Assembly: GCA_030374805.1 (NCBI GenBank)
Contig: JARGSG010000190.1
Coordinates: 372,001 to 436,000 of the forward strand
Source: Gracilaria gracilis
Lineage: Eukaryota > Rhodophyta > Florideophyceae > Gracilariales > Gracilariaceae
Length of the DNA stretch: 64,000 nucleotides
Reading direction: 5' to 3'
Part shown: positions 23,201 to 34,893 of the stretch, piece after piece
Layout of the letters: every line of letters starts with the position of its first letter
How positions within the stretch are numbered: the first letter of the stretch is position 1
Program-made: the position numbers and the translations under genes
The notes under the pieces: generated by a model
What the model was told of the DNA's origin: nothing
Database searches by the model: none
What the model saw: only the letters and a program-made list of their open reading frames with translations

Positions 23201-23434
23201 CTATCCCATCTGGGACTCATCCACATTTGGAGGTAACGCCACTCGCGTTCGGCGATGGTAGCGAACCAGAAACGATCTGGGTAGAATACCGACCGGTTTT
23301 TCGGTACCCTCGCTAGAGGGAAAACCGTACCAACGGATGCGATAGAGCCATACTCCAGTTGGAGATATCCTGTGCGAGACCACATGGTCTACAACGAACT
23401 CCGTACAGTGAGCGGTTGTGCTATCCGACGCCAT
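23201..23434 (-). pseudogene. Element A chromodomain-like tail (fossil)
   Basis: The minus-strand frame holds EFVVDHVVSHRISPTG followed by WLYRIRWYGFPSSEG and a short helix. This is the layout of a chromodomain (strand, strand with W-Y-G-F/P, C-terminal helix). Chromoviruses use such a domain, fused after integrase, to direct insertion to marked chromatin. It lies downstream of the integrase of A, as do similar segments in B and C. One or more breaks separate it from the integrase. Confidence 0.6.
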
Positions 23435-24490
23435 CGGCTTAAGTTGTTCTCGCTGTTACGAACGATAACTGTCGGGCGAGCGAGTGCACCCACGATCCTT
23501 TGACAGGAGATAGCGGTGTTTCACACTTCCGAACGGTCGGTATACACAGTATGCGCAAGCGTTTTCTAACGGTGGCCGTGTCCCTCTCCCTACCAGGGTC
23601 TCAATATCGCCTACGCGAGACCATTGACAATAGCCCAGAGCGGGAAGATGCAAAGCATTGCAATGATCGAGCTCACTTCCAGAGAGAACGTTGACCGTTT
23701 CGGTAGATAGCAGCCGTTCAGAACGGAGAACCTCTTGGAGGCGGTTCCGGTGAACGAGCTCACATGCCGCATGACCCACGGGGTTCCCCGTATCCGTATG
23801 CACGGCCCAGCGATGCACGAGTGCAAACCAATCTGATTGGCCAGAGTTATCTCCACGTGGTGGTTGTGCAAAATCTCCTTATTGGATAGCCAAAGCCGCA
23901 TTTGTGCGCAGTGCACTTCATCCGGATTGGCCGGCATTGCACACCAAAATTTTGCGCTATGCGCCGTTGCAGGAAAAAAAATCAACCAAAATTTGGTGGT
24001 GCGCCGCGCGCAGTGGCACGGCGGCACTCTAAAAGATCAACCGAAATTGCCCTGTTGCGCACGCGCAGTGGCACGGTAACTTCAGATCAGATGCCGCGGC
24101 GACAGCGTGGTGCCAAGTGTTCGCCTGAGCGACCATCCGAGCATCTGCGGCCAAATTACACTTCCAAATTTGGATTGCATCAGCGCGTGCCTAACCAGTC
24201 AATTAGCGCTCACGTCACTGACGTAATCTGAAAATATCCCATAGGGAAACGACATTAGGCGCTGTAATCATCGCAACTGTGAACGTCCACACCGTGGCGC
24301 GTACACTCTCTCCGCGGCCCTAGGCGGGTAAGTATGTGTCGCTGGAGCGATTGTTCGAATGTAGTCGTTGAAGGGAGGCCTGCGGGCTGATCCGTCTTGG
24401 ATAGCATGAAGCAATCCGCCTTTCGCGGCATTCCCATGATGGATAAACCTGGATCTGCCGACACGGCCTTCTCCTTACGAGGACGATTAC
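23435..24490. other. Interior of element A with short direct repeats
   Basis: This stretch separates the integrase C-terminus from the chromodomain-like tail. At about 23940-24085 it contains degenerate repeats around ATCAACC[AG]AAATT and GCGCAGTGGCACGG, roughly 60 bp apart, and palindromic strings such as CCAAAATTTGG. It may be a degenerate integrase tail or a small foreign insertion. Frames at 23456-23818 show no known motif. Confidence 0.4.
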
Positions 24491-25450
24491 TTACCAAGGG
24501 GAATGACTTAACTTCTCTATCAACATCTCCACTGCGTGGACTTCCGATACACAACCCGAGGCGGGAACACTCGTCGACAACGAAACAGCTTCATCCCGAG
24601 CGCGATCTATTCCCTCCCCATCCTTAGTCGAAGACGGGGGTTCTCGAATGAGGTTGGGCGGTGGGGAAACGCGGATGCGTGAGATGTTGTTCTCATATAA
24701 CTCCATTGGAGGTACAGTAGCGGGAACCGCCTCGTGCGGTATATCTGTAAACCAACGATTGGGGTGCGCGATTACGCTTGGGCGTGACGGTTCCTCCATT
24801 TTCGAACTTCCCGATTGGGATTCCAGTGAATCAGACGGCGGAGAAAGTGCTGGTACAACGCGGTTGCCTGAGATCCTTTCATGAAGGTTCTTGATATCCA
24901 ACACGACAGTGCCCTTATCCGAAGCAATCACCTTGAAAGGTCCCTCAGCAACTGGCGGCAGTTTATGCTTTGGTTCCTTTTCAGGATTGTAGTACTCCTT
25001 GCGGAGAAAGACATAGTCACCTGTAGTGATATCCTTCGGTAAAGTTAGACGGATTTGATTGTCGAAATTCTTCTTATACGCTAGTTGCGCGTTAGTCATA
25101 GATTTCCGAGCGATCGGCACCATCTTGGATAACCAAGCTTTCCACCTATCTCGGTATAACCAGTGCGACGGAAACAAACCCAACGGGGGTTGTGATTCGA
25201 TAGCCACCGGAGGTGGAACTTTAGAGAGTACCAACTCGAATGGCGAGAGTCCCGTAACACGGTGTACCTGCGTATTGTACGCGTACGTAATAGCATCTGT
25301 ATACAAATTTCAATTCTTGGGGTGGTCCGCCACATAAGCACGCAACGCGTTTAGAATCGTGCGGTTATACCTTTCAACTTGCCCAACACTCTGAAGATGA
25401 TAGACTGTTGTAAACAGATTATTCACATCAATAATTCGACACACATCTTG
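24491..25450 (-). pseudogene. Element A integrase, C-terminal part (fossil, split by C)
   Basis: The frames carry the end of the integrase catalytic core (SVGQVERYNRTILNALRAYV) and TQVHRVTGLSPFELVL. The GPY/F-type module follows (EGPFKVIASDKGTVVLD), then a Ser/Pro-rich tail. Element C is inserted at 25456, inside the integrase. The rest of the core lies to the right of C at 36901 and above. Confidence 0.8.
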
Positions 25451-25455
25451 AAAGA

Positions 25456-25992
25456 TGTAGTATAGTGGGCCCGAGTTGGTGCGCAGTGTATACGATTGGC
25501 CGTTCACGTACAAAGGGTAGTGCACGGTTGGCTGGTGCAGTGGCACCGCCACGTGTACGATTTGGTGATCAAGTGCCGGACGGGTTGGCAAGGCGAACAA
25601 GTTGGACACGTGTGCATGTTGGGTAGTTACAGTGCAAATTAGACCGATCGTACAGTAGTTAGTAATGGGGCCCAGACCCGATATTTAGTTGTAGTTCGGA
25701 TCTCCCGAGGCTCCAATCGTAAACGAAAAGCATCTTCTGCCGAACGTCTTCCTCGCCAGCTCGCGCTACCAATAGACCGCACGGTAATCCTACTAAGGTT
25801 TCTCAGACCGTTCGTACCATTTTGCGCGCACCTGTATGCGCTTGGTGATACCGACCGTCCACTCTCCCTTCGACCGCTCGGTGCTTCCGCCTCTCTCCCC
25901 GTTCGGACTCATTACAGTCACACGACTGTACGCTGACGCCGCTCCCGTCTCAAGACCACTTTGGTCTCTTTATTTTAGTGTGCTATAAAACA
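25456..25992 (+). repeat. Left (5') LTR of element C
   Basis: Begins TGTAGTATAGTGGG and ends AACA. It contains CCGCTCGG and CCGTTCGG copies of the C motif near its 3' end. It is followed directly by the primer-binding site TGGTCTCCTGACTTAG. Confidence 0.92.
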
Positions 25993-25993
25993 T

Positions 25994-26009
25994 TGGTCTC
26001 CTGACTTAG
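25994..26009 (+). promoter_or_regulatory. Primer-binding site of element C
   Basis: TGGTCTCCTGACTTAG starts two bases after the 5' LTR and begins TGG, complementary to a tRNA 3' CCA end. Elements A (42388-42403) and B (20006-20021) have nearly the same site on the other strand, so all three use the same or a closely related tRNA primer. I cannot name the tRNA. Confidence 0.75.
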
Positions 26010-26011
26010 AA

Positions 26012-28258
26012 GTGGAATTCAAGACCGTACAGAGTGGCAGAACCGATCGTGGAACCGATACGTACAGTATGAGTCATCGTCCGCACGAAGAAATGGGTGA
26101 AGGGTCTTTGGTCGAAAAAGACTCCGCAAAGTCCGTAACGGTCGCAATTCGCGCCGCTTCGGTTGGCCACCGGAGCACCCGAAGTAACGCGACGGCTTAC
26201 GTCACGCCTTCAGATGAGTCCGAACGGATTCTCCGAGACGGCTCCGCACGTAACAGGTTAAAGTCCGCACCGAACGAGGACGAGGAATCTGCTCTTGCCC
26301 CCTTTCCCGGAACGGAGAAGACGCCGTGGGGAGAAGCTGGCCCCGCGCCGCCATTCCTGACCGAACAGACTACCGCACGGGAACTCTGGGCAGGAAGCGC
26401 TCCCTACGTCCGGCAGAGTCTCCGAACGGAAATTGAGGCCTACGTCCCCATGGCCGTGGAGACGTACCTCAAGGACCGAGTCCCGGCGCTTCTGCACCAG
26501 GATATTCCACCGATCGTATACGATATGGTGAGGAATATCCTGAAGACAGACCGTTCGGAACCTACTACGTCAGCTCTGAACATTACACTGGCCGCACTGG
26601 TAGCTCAGCTACCGACCCACCACCCAAATCCTTCATTGACCGTACGGACAATGCACCCGCTAGTTGCAAGAGGCAACACCGACCGGAACTGAAGAAGTGC
26701 CCGAAGAAGGCTCCGACCGGAGTGTACATCCCGCCAGTCAACCCACAGGACGATCCGAACGGAAGCTCAGGAGATTCCTCCGACGAGAGGAGGAATCACC
26801 GCCGCAAAGGCGGTAGACCGAGCGGAAGTTCCGATTCGGATGACGCGCCCCGTAAACGGAAGGATCGCCTCCACCAGAGAAGGCGACGATCAGCCAGAAC
26901 GGACTCGGACTCTTCGGAGTCATCGCCGGATGACGACCGCACGGATTCAGAAGTCGACCGACACTCCCGCAGCCCTCGACGGAGGGGGAAGTCCGATCGG
27001 TATCGTTCTCGTTCGGACAGGTTGATGCCGAAACGCATCAGGACCTTGAACGAAAAGTTCGCCAAAGTGGTGGACTACCGTACGTACAGGTTGCTGAGAA
27101 GGATCCAGACGTACAACTCGCGGGTAGCGCGCAATATTGCGCGCTACCAAAAGAAATTGAATTTCCAGATGAAGGGTCATTCCTTTTCCGGGACAGATCC
27201 GATTTCGGTGCTCAATTCATTGCAGCGGTTTAAAACCGCTTGCAACCATAACGGACTCACTGAGGGGGCAGCCCTCTGGTGTTTCCAATTTTTGCTGACC
27301 GGACCGGCGCACGATCTGGTTCAGTCTCGGCTCGAAGGTGAGTCTGGCGCTGTCGACCGTACTCGGGATGAGTCTCTCCATACGTACGAAGAGGTCGTCA
27401 ACTTTCTGTTGACCACGTACGCAACGGATGAGATCATTGCCGACGCGGCCGCAGAGGTCACCCTTTACCGCCAAGCGTCAGGCATGTCCGAAACGGTATT
27501 GGCCCAAAAGCTCTGGACGAAAGCCCTCCGTTGCGAAAATGTCTTTACCGATCGAAATTTGAAGGGGATCTTCGTCGAAGGTCTCCTTGCCGCCATACGG
27601 TCAAAGGTGAGGAATCACCTCACCTCGCATCCCAATATCGGATACGATGCACTTGCTCATTACGCGGAATCGTACGGAGACACCCATCGTGCCTCACGTC
27701 GACAGTCCGTTCGGGTCGATACTCAAAAGCCAACCGCTCGGAAGGAGTCTTCTCGTACCGCCCGGAAGGTTCACAGTATCGATACCCCGTCGGAATCGAT
27801 CTATTCCATATCGGATGAAGACGAGGAACATGTCCTCGCGGTATCCCGCGCGTCTTCCATGCCCTCGCCTCCCACTACGCCCTCGGCTTCAAAGCCGGCT
27901 CAGTCCGTTCGGTCTTATCCCAGTCCTGCCAGCTTCAGGGTACAGCAACCCCAGGGGCAGGCACCAGTTAGACCGTGTCGGATTTGCCTTTCGCGGGAGC
28001 CCAACTGCTGTCAGTTTGCTCCCTCCGGATCTAAAGGAAAAGCTGCTGGCCATACGAGAGGCTAATTATCAGCAACGCCGCGAGGAAGGCTATTACAGTG
28101 CCTACCAGCCCGGACGGAAAACTGATACCCCGAAGGACAATGTAGGATATCGCCAGGGCGGACAGCCTCGCCCGACGTACTCACCAAGACCGACACAGGC
28201 CGTCATGCTGGTCGAGAAGCCTGCTCCCCACCAGGAAAACGACCAGGAGGAAGCGTAG
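26012..28258 (+). pseudogene. Element C gag (fossil)
   Basis: Frames 26012-26692, 26722-28065 and 27647-28258 make up a gag-type protein. The N-terminal part includes SAPYVRQSLRTEIEAYVP. A long Arg/Ser/Asp-rich hinge follows, then a retrotransposon gag-like helical core (LTGPAHDLVQSRLEGE, EEVVNFLLTTYATDE) and a Pro-rich end with a cysteine cluster (CRICLSREPNCC). The strongly charged RS/RD-like hinge is unusual for gag. CCGNNCGG motifs begin at the very start of the gene. Breaks are present. Confidence 0.7.
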
Positions 28259-28341
28259 AAGCATCGCCTCCTCCACAGAGGCCTAGCCTCGCCCCGTCAG
28301 CGACAGACCGAACGGACTCCATCCGAAGGGAGTTCCCTGTT

Positions 28342-29325
28342 TTGACATGTGATCTGACCGATACGGACATTGAAACCGGAACGGTCCTCTTTTCAAGCGC
28401 GAACTACAAGGTGCACGTGTCGGTTGGCCTCAACACGGCACTGATGTATCCATTAACGGGAGTTCTTGATACCGGAGCCGGACCCTGTCTGGTTCACGAA
28501 CGCCATCTCCATCCGAATTGGGGCTCGAAACTCCGACCGGACGTAAGACCCCGAATTACGGACGCGTCGAAGAACAGAATGGACGTTGTGGGAGTTCTCC
28601 CCCTTATGGTCCGAGTCGGTGACCTCAATGTACGAGTACAGTTCCTGGTGGTTTCTAACCTCTCCACCAGCGTACTACTCGGTACTTCTTTTATTGACAA
28701 GTACGTCTTGGCAATACTACCACCGAAACGGACAATACTCCTACGACACTCCAAACCGGTGTCTATACAGTCTTCCGCCTACGGGCAAAATGCACCTTCC
28801 GCGCCGGAACCAGAACCCGAACGGGAAACTCCATCTAATAAGATACACGTTGCCCGTCTGGGTGTTCTACCCCCAATGTCGGAAACGAACGTCTTGGTAA
28901 CCACCAAAACGCCCGGCTTGGTCTTTCTACAGTCTCATCACCGAACGGGATCAACGCTTGAACTCACACTCCTCGCGGGTGGAGTTATGGAGCTCCGACC
29001 AGACATACCCTTTCTCGTTCGCGTGGCGAACGTTTCTGACCGCTCGGTTCGACTTCACAAGAACACCGTTATTGGACTTGCCCTTCCATCTCCTGTAGCG
29101 CTCATAACTCCGCAACCATCGTCGCAGAGTGACGAGTCCAAGGAGGGGGAACACATTCCGATTTCGGGTAATAATTCCGAACGGGAATACAAGGATACCG
29201 AACAGGAGCAAGAAACCGTACGGAAAGATGAGAACGATTGGACCAGCAAGGTACAGATCAGTCCTGAGTATGTTACCGAACGGGACAAAGTCATTGAGCT
29301 ACTTCGACCGTTTGCGGACATGTGA
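28342..29325 (+). pseudogene. Element C protease and linker (fossil)
   Basis: Retropepsin-type aspartic protease: GVLDTGAGPCLV active site near 28465, then LSTSVLLGTSFIDKYV. A strand-rich linker follows (RVANVSDRSVRLHKNTVIG, LALPSP), matching the linker of B, and leads into RT. The open stretch is 327 codons. Confidence 0.85.
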
Positions 29326-29329
29326 TACG

Positions 29330-31041
29330 GCCATCTCGGAACGATTGCGGCAGCAAAGCACCGCATCCATCTGGAACCAGGCTCGAAGCCCATATTCCAG
29401 ATGCCGTACCGTGCCGGACCGGCTCGGAGAGAACTCGAACGTAAGGAGGTGACAAAACAGCTCGCTGCTGGTGTCATAGAACCTTCATCGGCAGAATGGG
29501 CCAGCCCGGTCGTATTTGCGCTCAAGAAAGACGAAAGCCTTCGCTTCTGCGTCGACTAACGCCAGTTGAGCGCTACGCCCGTACGGGACACATACCCACT
29601 ACCCCGAATGGACGAGTGCATCCACTCTCTTGGAGATGCACAAATCTTCTCCACTTTGGACGCCAACAGTGGTTATTGGCAGACCGAAATGGATGAAGCC
29701 GACCGGGACAAAACGACGTTCACGTCGCACATGGGACTGTACCGCTATCGGAGAATGCCGTTCGGACTCAAGAACGCACCGGCTACTTTCCAGCGTGCTT
29801 TCGATATCATCCTCTCACGAGTGAAGTGGCAGTACGCACTGGTGTATCTTGATGACGTAATAATCTATTCCCGGACGGTTGCAGAGCATTATGACCATGT
29901 GCGGACCATACTGCATATGCTCCGTTCGGCTGGTGTTACTCTCCGACTGGACAAGTGCTACTTTTTCAGTGGCACCGTGGACTATCTAGGCCACGTTATC
30001 CGACCGGGAAAGCTTCAAGTGTCTCTCAAGACACAGAATGCTATCAAGCAGGCTAAACCGCCTACAACCCAGACGGAACTCCGATCGTTCTTGGGGCTCT
30101 GTAACGTTTTCCGTCGGTTTGGCGCAAACTTCGCCCGAATTGCGACTCCATTGAACCGCAAGTTGGAGAACGGGCAACCCACGAAGTTTGAGACACTGAC
30201 CGATACGGAATACGAAGCCTTTGACGAATTACGTAAGAGACTGATACGCCCGCCCATTTTGGCCATTCCCCGTCAGGGGTACCCGTACGTTCTGGATACG
30301 GACGCATGCAACCCACGGGTAGGATGCACCCTGCTACAGAAGCAACCGGACAGAGGGTTACTACCAATCGGTTACTGGAGCCGCTCTTTATCCAAGACCG
30401 AACGGCAATACTCAACTACCGAACGGGAATGCCTTGCGGTCGTCTGGGCCATACTGCACCTTCGTCCGTACCCGGAAGGTCAGAGGTTGACAGTCCGACC
30501 GGACCACCACTCCTTGAGGTGGATACTGAACCTTGCGGACGCATCAGGACGATTGGCCAGGTGGCGGTTGCGTCTAATGGAGTACGACTTTTATGTCTTC
30601 CACCGTCCAGGTATCAAACACCAAGCGGCTGATGCCCTTTCTCGGATCCGGACGGATGACGAAGACGATACCCCATTGGACGAGGAGGTCCCCTGCTTGT
30701 TAGTAAATGACCTTACGGACGATGGCTACTTCATCACCAACATTACCGTTAACGGTGATGAGTACAGTGACGTCTGCGTAGATTGGCCAACACCCGAACG
30801 GAAATCTGCTGGAATCCCCGAGGTGCTTGCTGTCACCTCGGAGGAAACCAATATCGTTCTGGTCATAGTCGATGAGCTGGTTCGAGCTCAAGCAGATGAT
30901 CCCTTCTGCGAGTTCGTACGGAAAAACATCGGCAACGGTGTCACTCTTTTCGACGTTGACCGAAACGAACTTATAGTGCGCAAAATCCCCACTGGACGGT
31001 GCCATCCAGAGGGTCGTATCTGCATCCCTGCAGGCATGCAT
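29330..31041 (+). pseudogene. Element C reverse transcriptase and RNase H (fossil)
   Basis: The long frame from 29566 contains RT motifs (STLDANSGYWQTEMDEADRD, RMPFGLKNAPATFQR) and the catalytic box YLDDVIIYS near 29848. These are followed by the connection (FLGLCNVFRRF) and RNase H (LDTDACNPRVGC, TERECLAVVWA, HQAADALSR). Order and motifs are those of Ty3/gypsy pol. The entry segment of RT lies in the frame upstream (29340-29560). Confidence 0.9.
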
Positions 31042-32595
31042 TCTCTATTTGGCACACTACCCCCGTCTGGTCGGCCATCCGGGCTCCACTCGGATATATA
31101 AAAGTCTCCGCCGAGACTTTTACTGGCCGCATATGGCCAATGAGGTATTCCAGACCGTACGGGATTGTCGCACATGTCCGGTGACAAAGGGAACACACTT
31201 CAAGTCGCAGAAGCTATTGAAGCTGTTCCCCGCCCCCGGTCCGCTGGAATTCGTCGCGATGGACATCGTCGGTCCATTCACGAAGTCCGTAAACGGTTAC
31301 CAGTTTATACTGGTTATAACCGATCGTTTTAGTAAGATAGCTCGTTCTATCCCTATGCGGTGAACTACAGCTCCCGCTCTGGCAAAGACCTTCTTGGAGA
31401 ACTGGGTCTATCCGTACGGAATTCCCAACTACCTGCTAACCGATAACGGAACTCAATTCGTCTCTAAGTTCTTCGAGACTGTGTGCACCGCTTTGGGAAC
31501 CAAACACGTACTAACAACCGAGTACCACCCGCAAACGAATGGTCATTCCAAACGGTTCAAAAGACGCTTGTGGAGAGACTGCGACACTACGTCGCGGATC
31601 ATCAGAACGCTTGGCACGCGTATGTGCAATCTCTTACGTACGGCTACAACCTACAGGTCCATCGATCTCTTGGTACCGCACCATTCGACGTTGCGCTAAC
31701 GCGTAAGCCCCCAATCGTTCTGCTTGATGAGCCCAGTACATCATTGGACCCAACGACGCCTACACAGCTCACTGCCGCTCGGTTAAAACGCTACACGCTC
31801 AAGCTCCTGCAAGCCACGCTGCAGACCGCTCGGACGAAGTTGACCCGCGCCCAACAGCGCTATAAGGAAAACTTTGATAAGTCCTTACGGTACACGCCGA
31901 GCTTTACCCCTAGGGAAGAGGTGTTCGTTGACCGACCGGACTACAAGAACGGAGAAGGGGACCTTACGGATCAGGAACGTACGTATCGGAAGCTAGTACC
32001 CAAGACGGTAGGACCGTACAAGGTGGTCTCCGCAACGGACGCAACTGTCACACTGAACCAAGACGGTATCCACAACACCGTCAGTATTGACAGAGTGACA
32101 AAAGCCCCAACCGCACGGCTAACAACCACATCGGTTACTTTCGAACGGACGCGCGGCACAGTAGCTGCCGACCCTGAACGACCGTATGCGGACAAACCCG
32201 TCGACGACCAACCTACCACACCGCCCGGAACAGTTCCGAGCGTGGTAGAACGCGTCGTCGACCATCGTGACACTCCAAACGGACAAGAATATCGCGTACT
32301 TGTGGCATGGATACCGCACCAATCAAAATACTTTCGAACCACCGGAGCACATCCCTCAACACTTTATCGCACGTTATTGGCGTCGCCGAAACCCTTCGGC
32401 ATCGGCGACGCCTTAAGGAGGGGGAAGGGCGGATCGGAGATCCGAGATTGGACGTACTGGCACGCAAGCGGTGCACCGTCACGGGACACCGAAAGGCGCC
32501 ACCACCAATGTATCATTGGGCGGCAAGCCGCCACCAACGTAAGCCTATTGGTCAATTACTTTTCGATTTTTACAGAACGCCGCCTTTTTCGATAA
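31042..32595 (+). pseudogene. Element C integrase with chromodomain-like tail (fossil)
   Basis: The zinc region (HYPRL.GHPGSTRIYKSLRRDFYW, C..C) is followed by the catalytic core: EFVAMDIVGPF, then LLTDNGTQFVSKFF, then a Glu region near TNGHS. The 31483-32595 frame gives the C-terminal half, with a GPYKVVSATDATVTL module. A chromodomain-like end (SVVERVVDHRDTPNG, YRVLVAWIPH) lies at about 32235-32380. Breaks are present. Confidence 0.8.
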
Positions 32596-32670
32596 CGGCG
32601 CACGCAGAATGACACGCTATTGGCCCATAGGTCATCACCAACAATCACAAGTTTACTTAGGAGAAAGAAG

Positions 32671-34893
32671 CTACAAGTACGCACGGTCTACTAAGAAGTC
32701 TTCTTCCAACCGGGCTTCGTAATGCCGCGACCACGAGTACCCCCTCGGAGAGGTACCACGCCCCGCAGTGGAACCACCACGCGAGGTCGAACCGGTCTTC
32801 GTCGGTTGCAACGCCAAGGCGGTCCCAGGCCACGGCGACGAAGTGGCCACGACCTTCTTCTTGCCGACCGCCTTATTTCCCGATTGGCTTGCGGGTGCAG
32901 GAGCTGGCTCTATGAGGTCCTCTTCCACCGTCACGGTCTCCGTTCCCTCTTGATCTCCGCCCGAAGATGACATGGGAACATCCTCGACCGCCGGCGTCAT
33001 TTCCTTTTGCGGAGTCTCCCCTTCGGGAACCGCATTCGTACCGCTCGGCCCAACGCCGTCACCGGATTGGCCTCCACCTTCAGGCTCATCCCCGGACGGA
33101 ACACTGGGCGCAATCAGCTCGAAGCTCTTGAAGAAGGACTCCGCTGCTTGGCGCATATTATTCACGATGAGGTCGACAATACGCTCCGCATCGGCCTGTT
33201 GCGCTATGCCCTCATAGGACTTAGCCATAAGCTCCTCCAAGGGCGGCGCGAACGTCTACATCGGCGTCCCATCCACCCCGGGCGTGACACCCAGCCCAGC
33301 CGTCACGGACTTCTCGTAAGACGCCAGAACCAACAGGGAGTAAGCCCGGAGGTAACCGAGCAGATTAAGCTGCGCCTGAGCCTGCTCACGAAGAGCAGTC
33401 TCGGCGTTGACCGCACGGCGCATCCATGCTCGGGCCGCCAACAGGGCGTCGTCAAGCGTCGAAGGCTCCTCCTCTCCGAACGGAATGCAAGCCGTACGGA
33501 GGGCCATAAAGGCTTTGTGCGTATGATCGTCCGAATGCGGGCTGGCGCTGTCCTCAATGGCGAACCCGGACTTGTCCCAAGACTTCCGACCGGACCCCGC
33601 CTGCACTCCTGCCTCCACGACGGTCTTCGCCTCAACGGGTGTAACCACCGGAGTCGGCAGCGGCGCTACGTCCTCGAAGTCCTGCGCCATAAACCCATGC
33701 GGGAAGAAGTCCGGAACGGTTTTGAAAGGCCAAGGGGGAAGACTTCCCGGATCCTTCAGGGCCCGAGTGATCGGTATCGCTACCGAACCGGTCGAAGGCA
33801 TCGCCGGGAACGTATCGGAGTAGTAGTCGTACCACAAGAACCCCGGGGTGTTGTCCCGATCGGTCTCCAACGAGTACTGCAGCGGTTTCTCGCCGACCTG
33901 TGGAGGGAACACAGTACCACGGACAACGTTCTGGAGTCCCATCTCGGCCAAGATACACACCAACTTGTACGAGATCGGAAACAACCGCTCGTACTTGGTT
34001 TGACCGTCCTTATGGTACAGACGATCGTCTCCCGCACGGGTAAAGACCTCGATTCTTTCGTAGACCACTTGGGGAAACGCCATGAAGGCAAATACAGCCC
34101 ACTCGGCGTACATGACCTGACGGACGACACCCTACATGGGCGAACCTTTGAGGAGCTCCTCCGAATGGTATGCCAACACGGGCGGAGTCGGTACGGATAG
34201 GTTGCGAGACACATCGAGACTGGTCCACACTTCGTCCGTGGAGCAGTACAAGTCCGATCGGCGATGCGTAGGAACGTCGAAGAACTCGATGTTATGCCAA
34301 CCGTACAGGAACCCGTGGGTCGTCTGGATGCGCGCCTCCGTCGCGGCGTTACTTCCCCACCGCTGATGGTCCAGCCAGTACAACTTGTCGTACGGCGGTT
34401 CGAACATCACCAGCCCAAGCGGGTTCATGTCCTTCTCGGGAAAGCCCGAATCGGATGAGCAGCGGTGAAACAGGCGTTGCAACGCATCCTGATAAGACTG
34501 TTCCTCCGGGCAGCGCAAGTATAACACGTCGCTCCGCCCGTAGGTCTCTTCGCCTTTCCGTCCGTTCACACCAGGCAGGTGGTTCCAGCGGGCTTGCCAA
34601 CCTTCGAAGCTTGTCCGTTTCGGATTGCGAATCGCCATATCCCGCATCGGTAGCGACGTCGGAATCGACGTGAATCGCTCACTGTCGAGGAATCCCTTCT
34701 AAGCGTATTCCGAAACGGATAGCGGGACCTGCTTCCTCCGGCGAGGAGCAGTGAAACCACGACGGAAACGCTGATCATATTTCTGAGCAGCCAACGGGAC
34801 CGAACGGAAAGGCGTCGATGGTGTGCCGGAGCCACTCGGGTTCGCCGCCATTGCGTGCGTGGGGTTGGATGTGGAGTGAACCAATTCGGGCAT
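32671..34893 (-). pseudogene. Antisense additional gene of element C (fossil)
   Basis: Successive minus-strand frames (34893-34699, 34647-34132, 34113-33256, 33240-32671) give a protein of roughly 700 residues opposite to gag-pol. The N-terminus is Ser/Gly/Pro-rich. The middle holds HQRWGSNAATEARIQT, YGWHNIEFFDVPTHRRS and NLSVPTPPVLAY, matching the antisense gene of B. The segment 34113-33256 is an uninterrupted 285 codons with aromatic-rich sequence and an Ala-rich helical end. The C-terminal 190 residues are Pro/Ser/Gly-rich and acidic. No known domain is recognised. Conservation between B and C in a fixed position shows it is an element gene. Env-like, capsid-like or DNA-binding roles are all possible. 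Confidence 0.7.
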
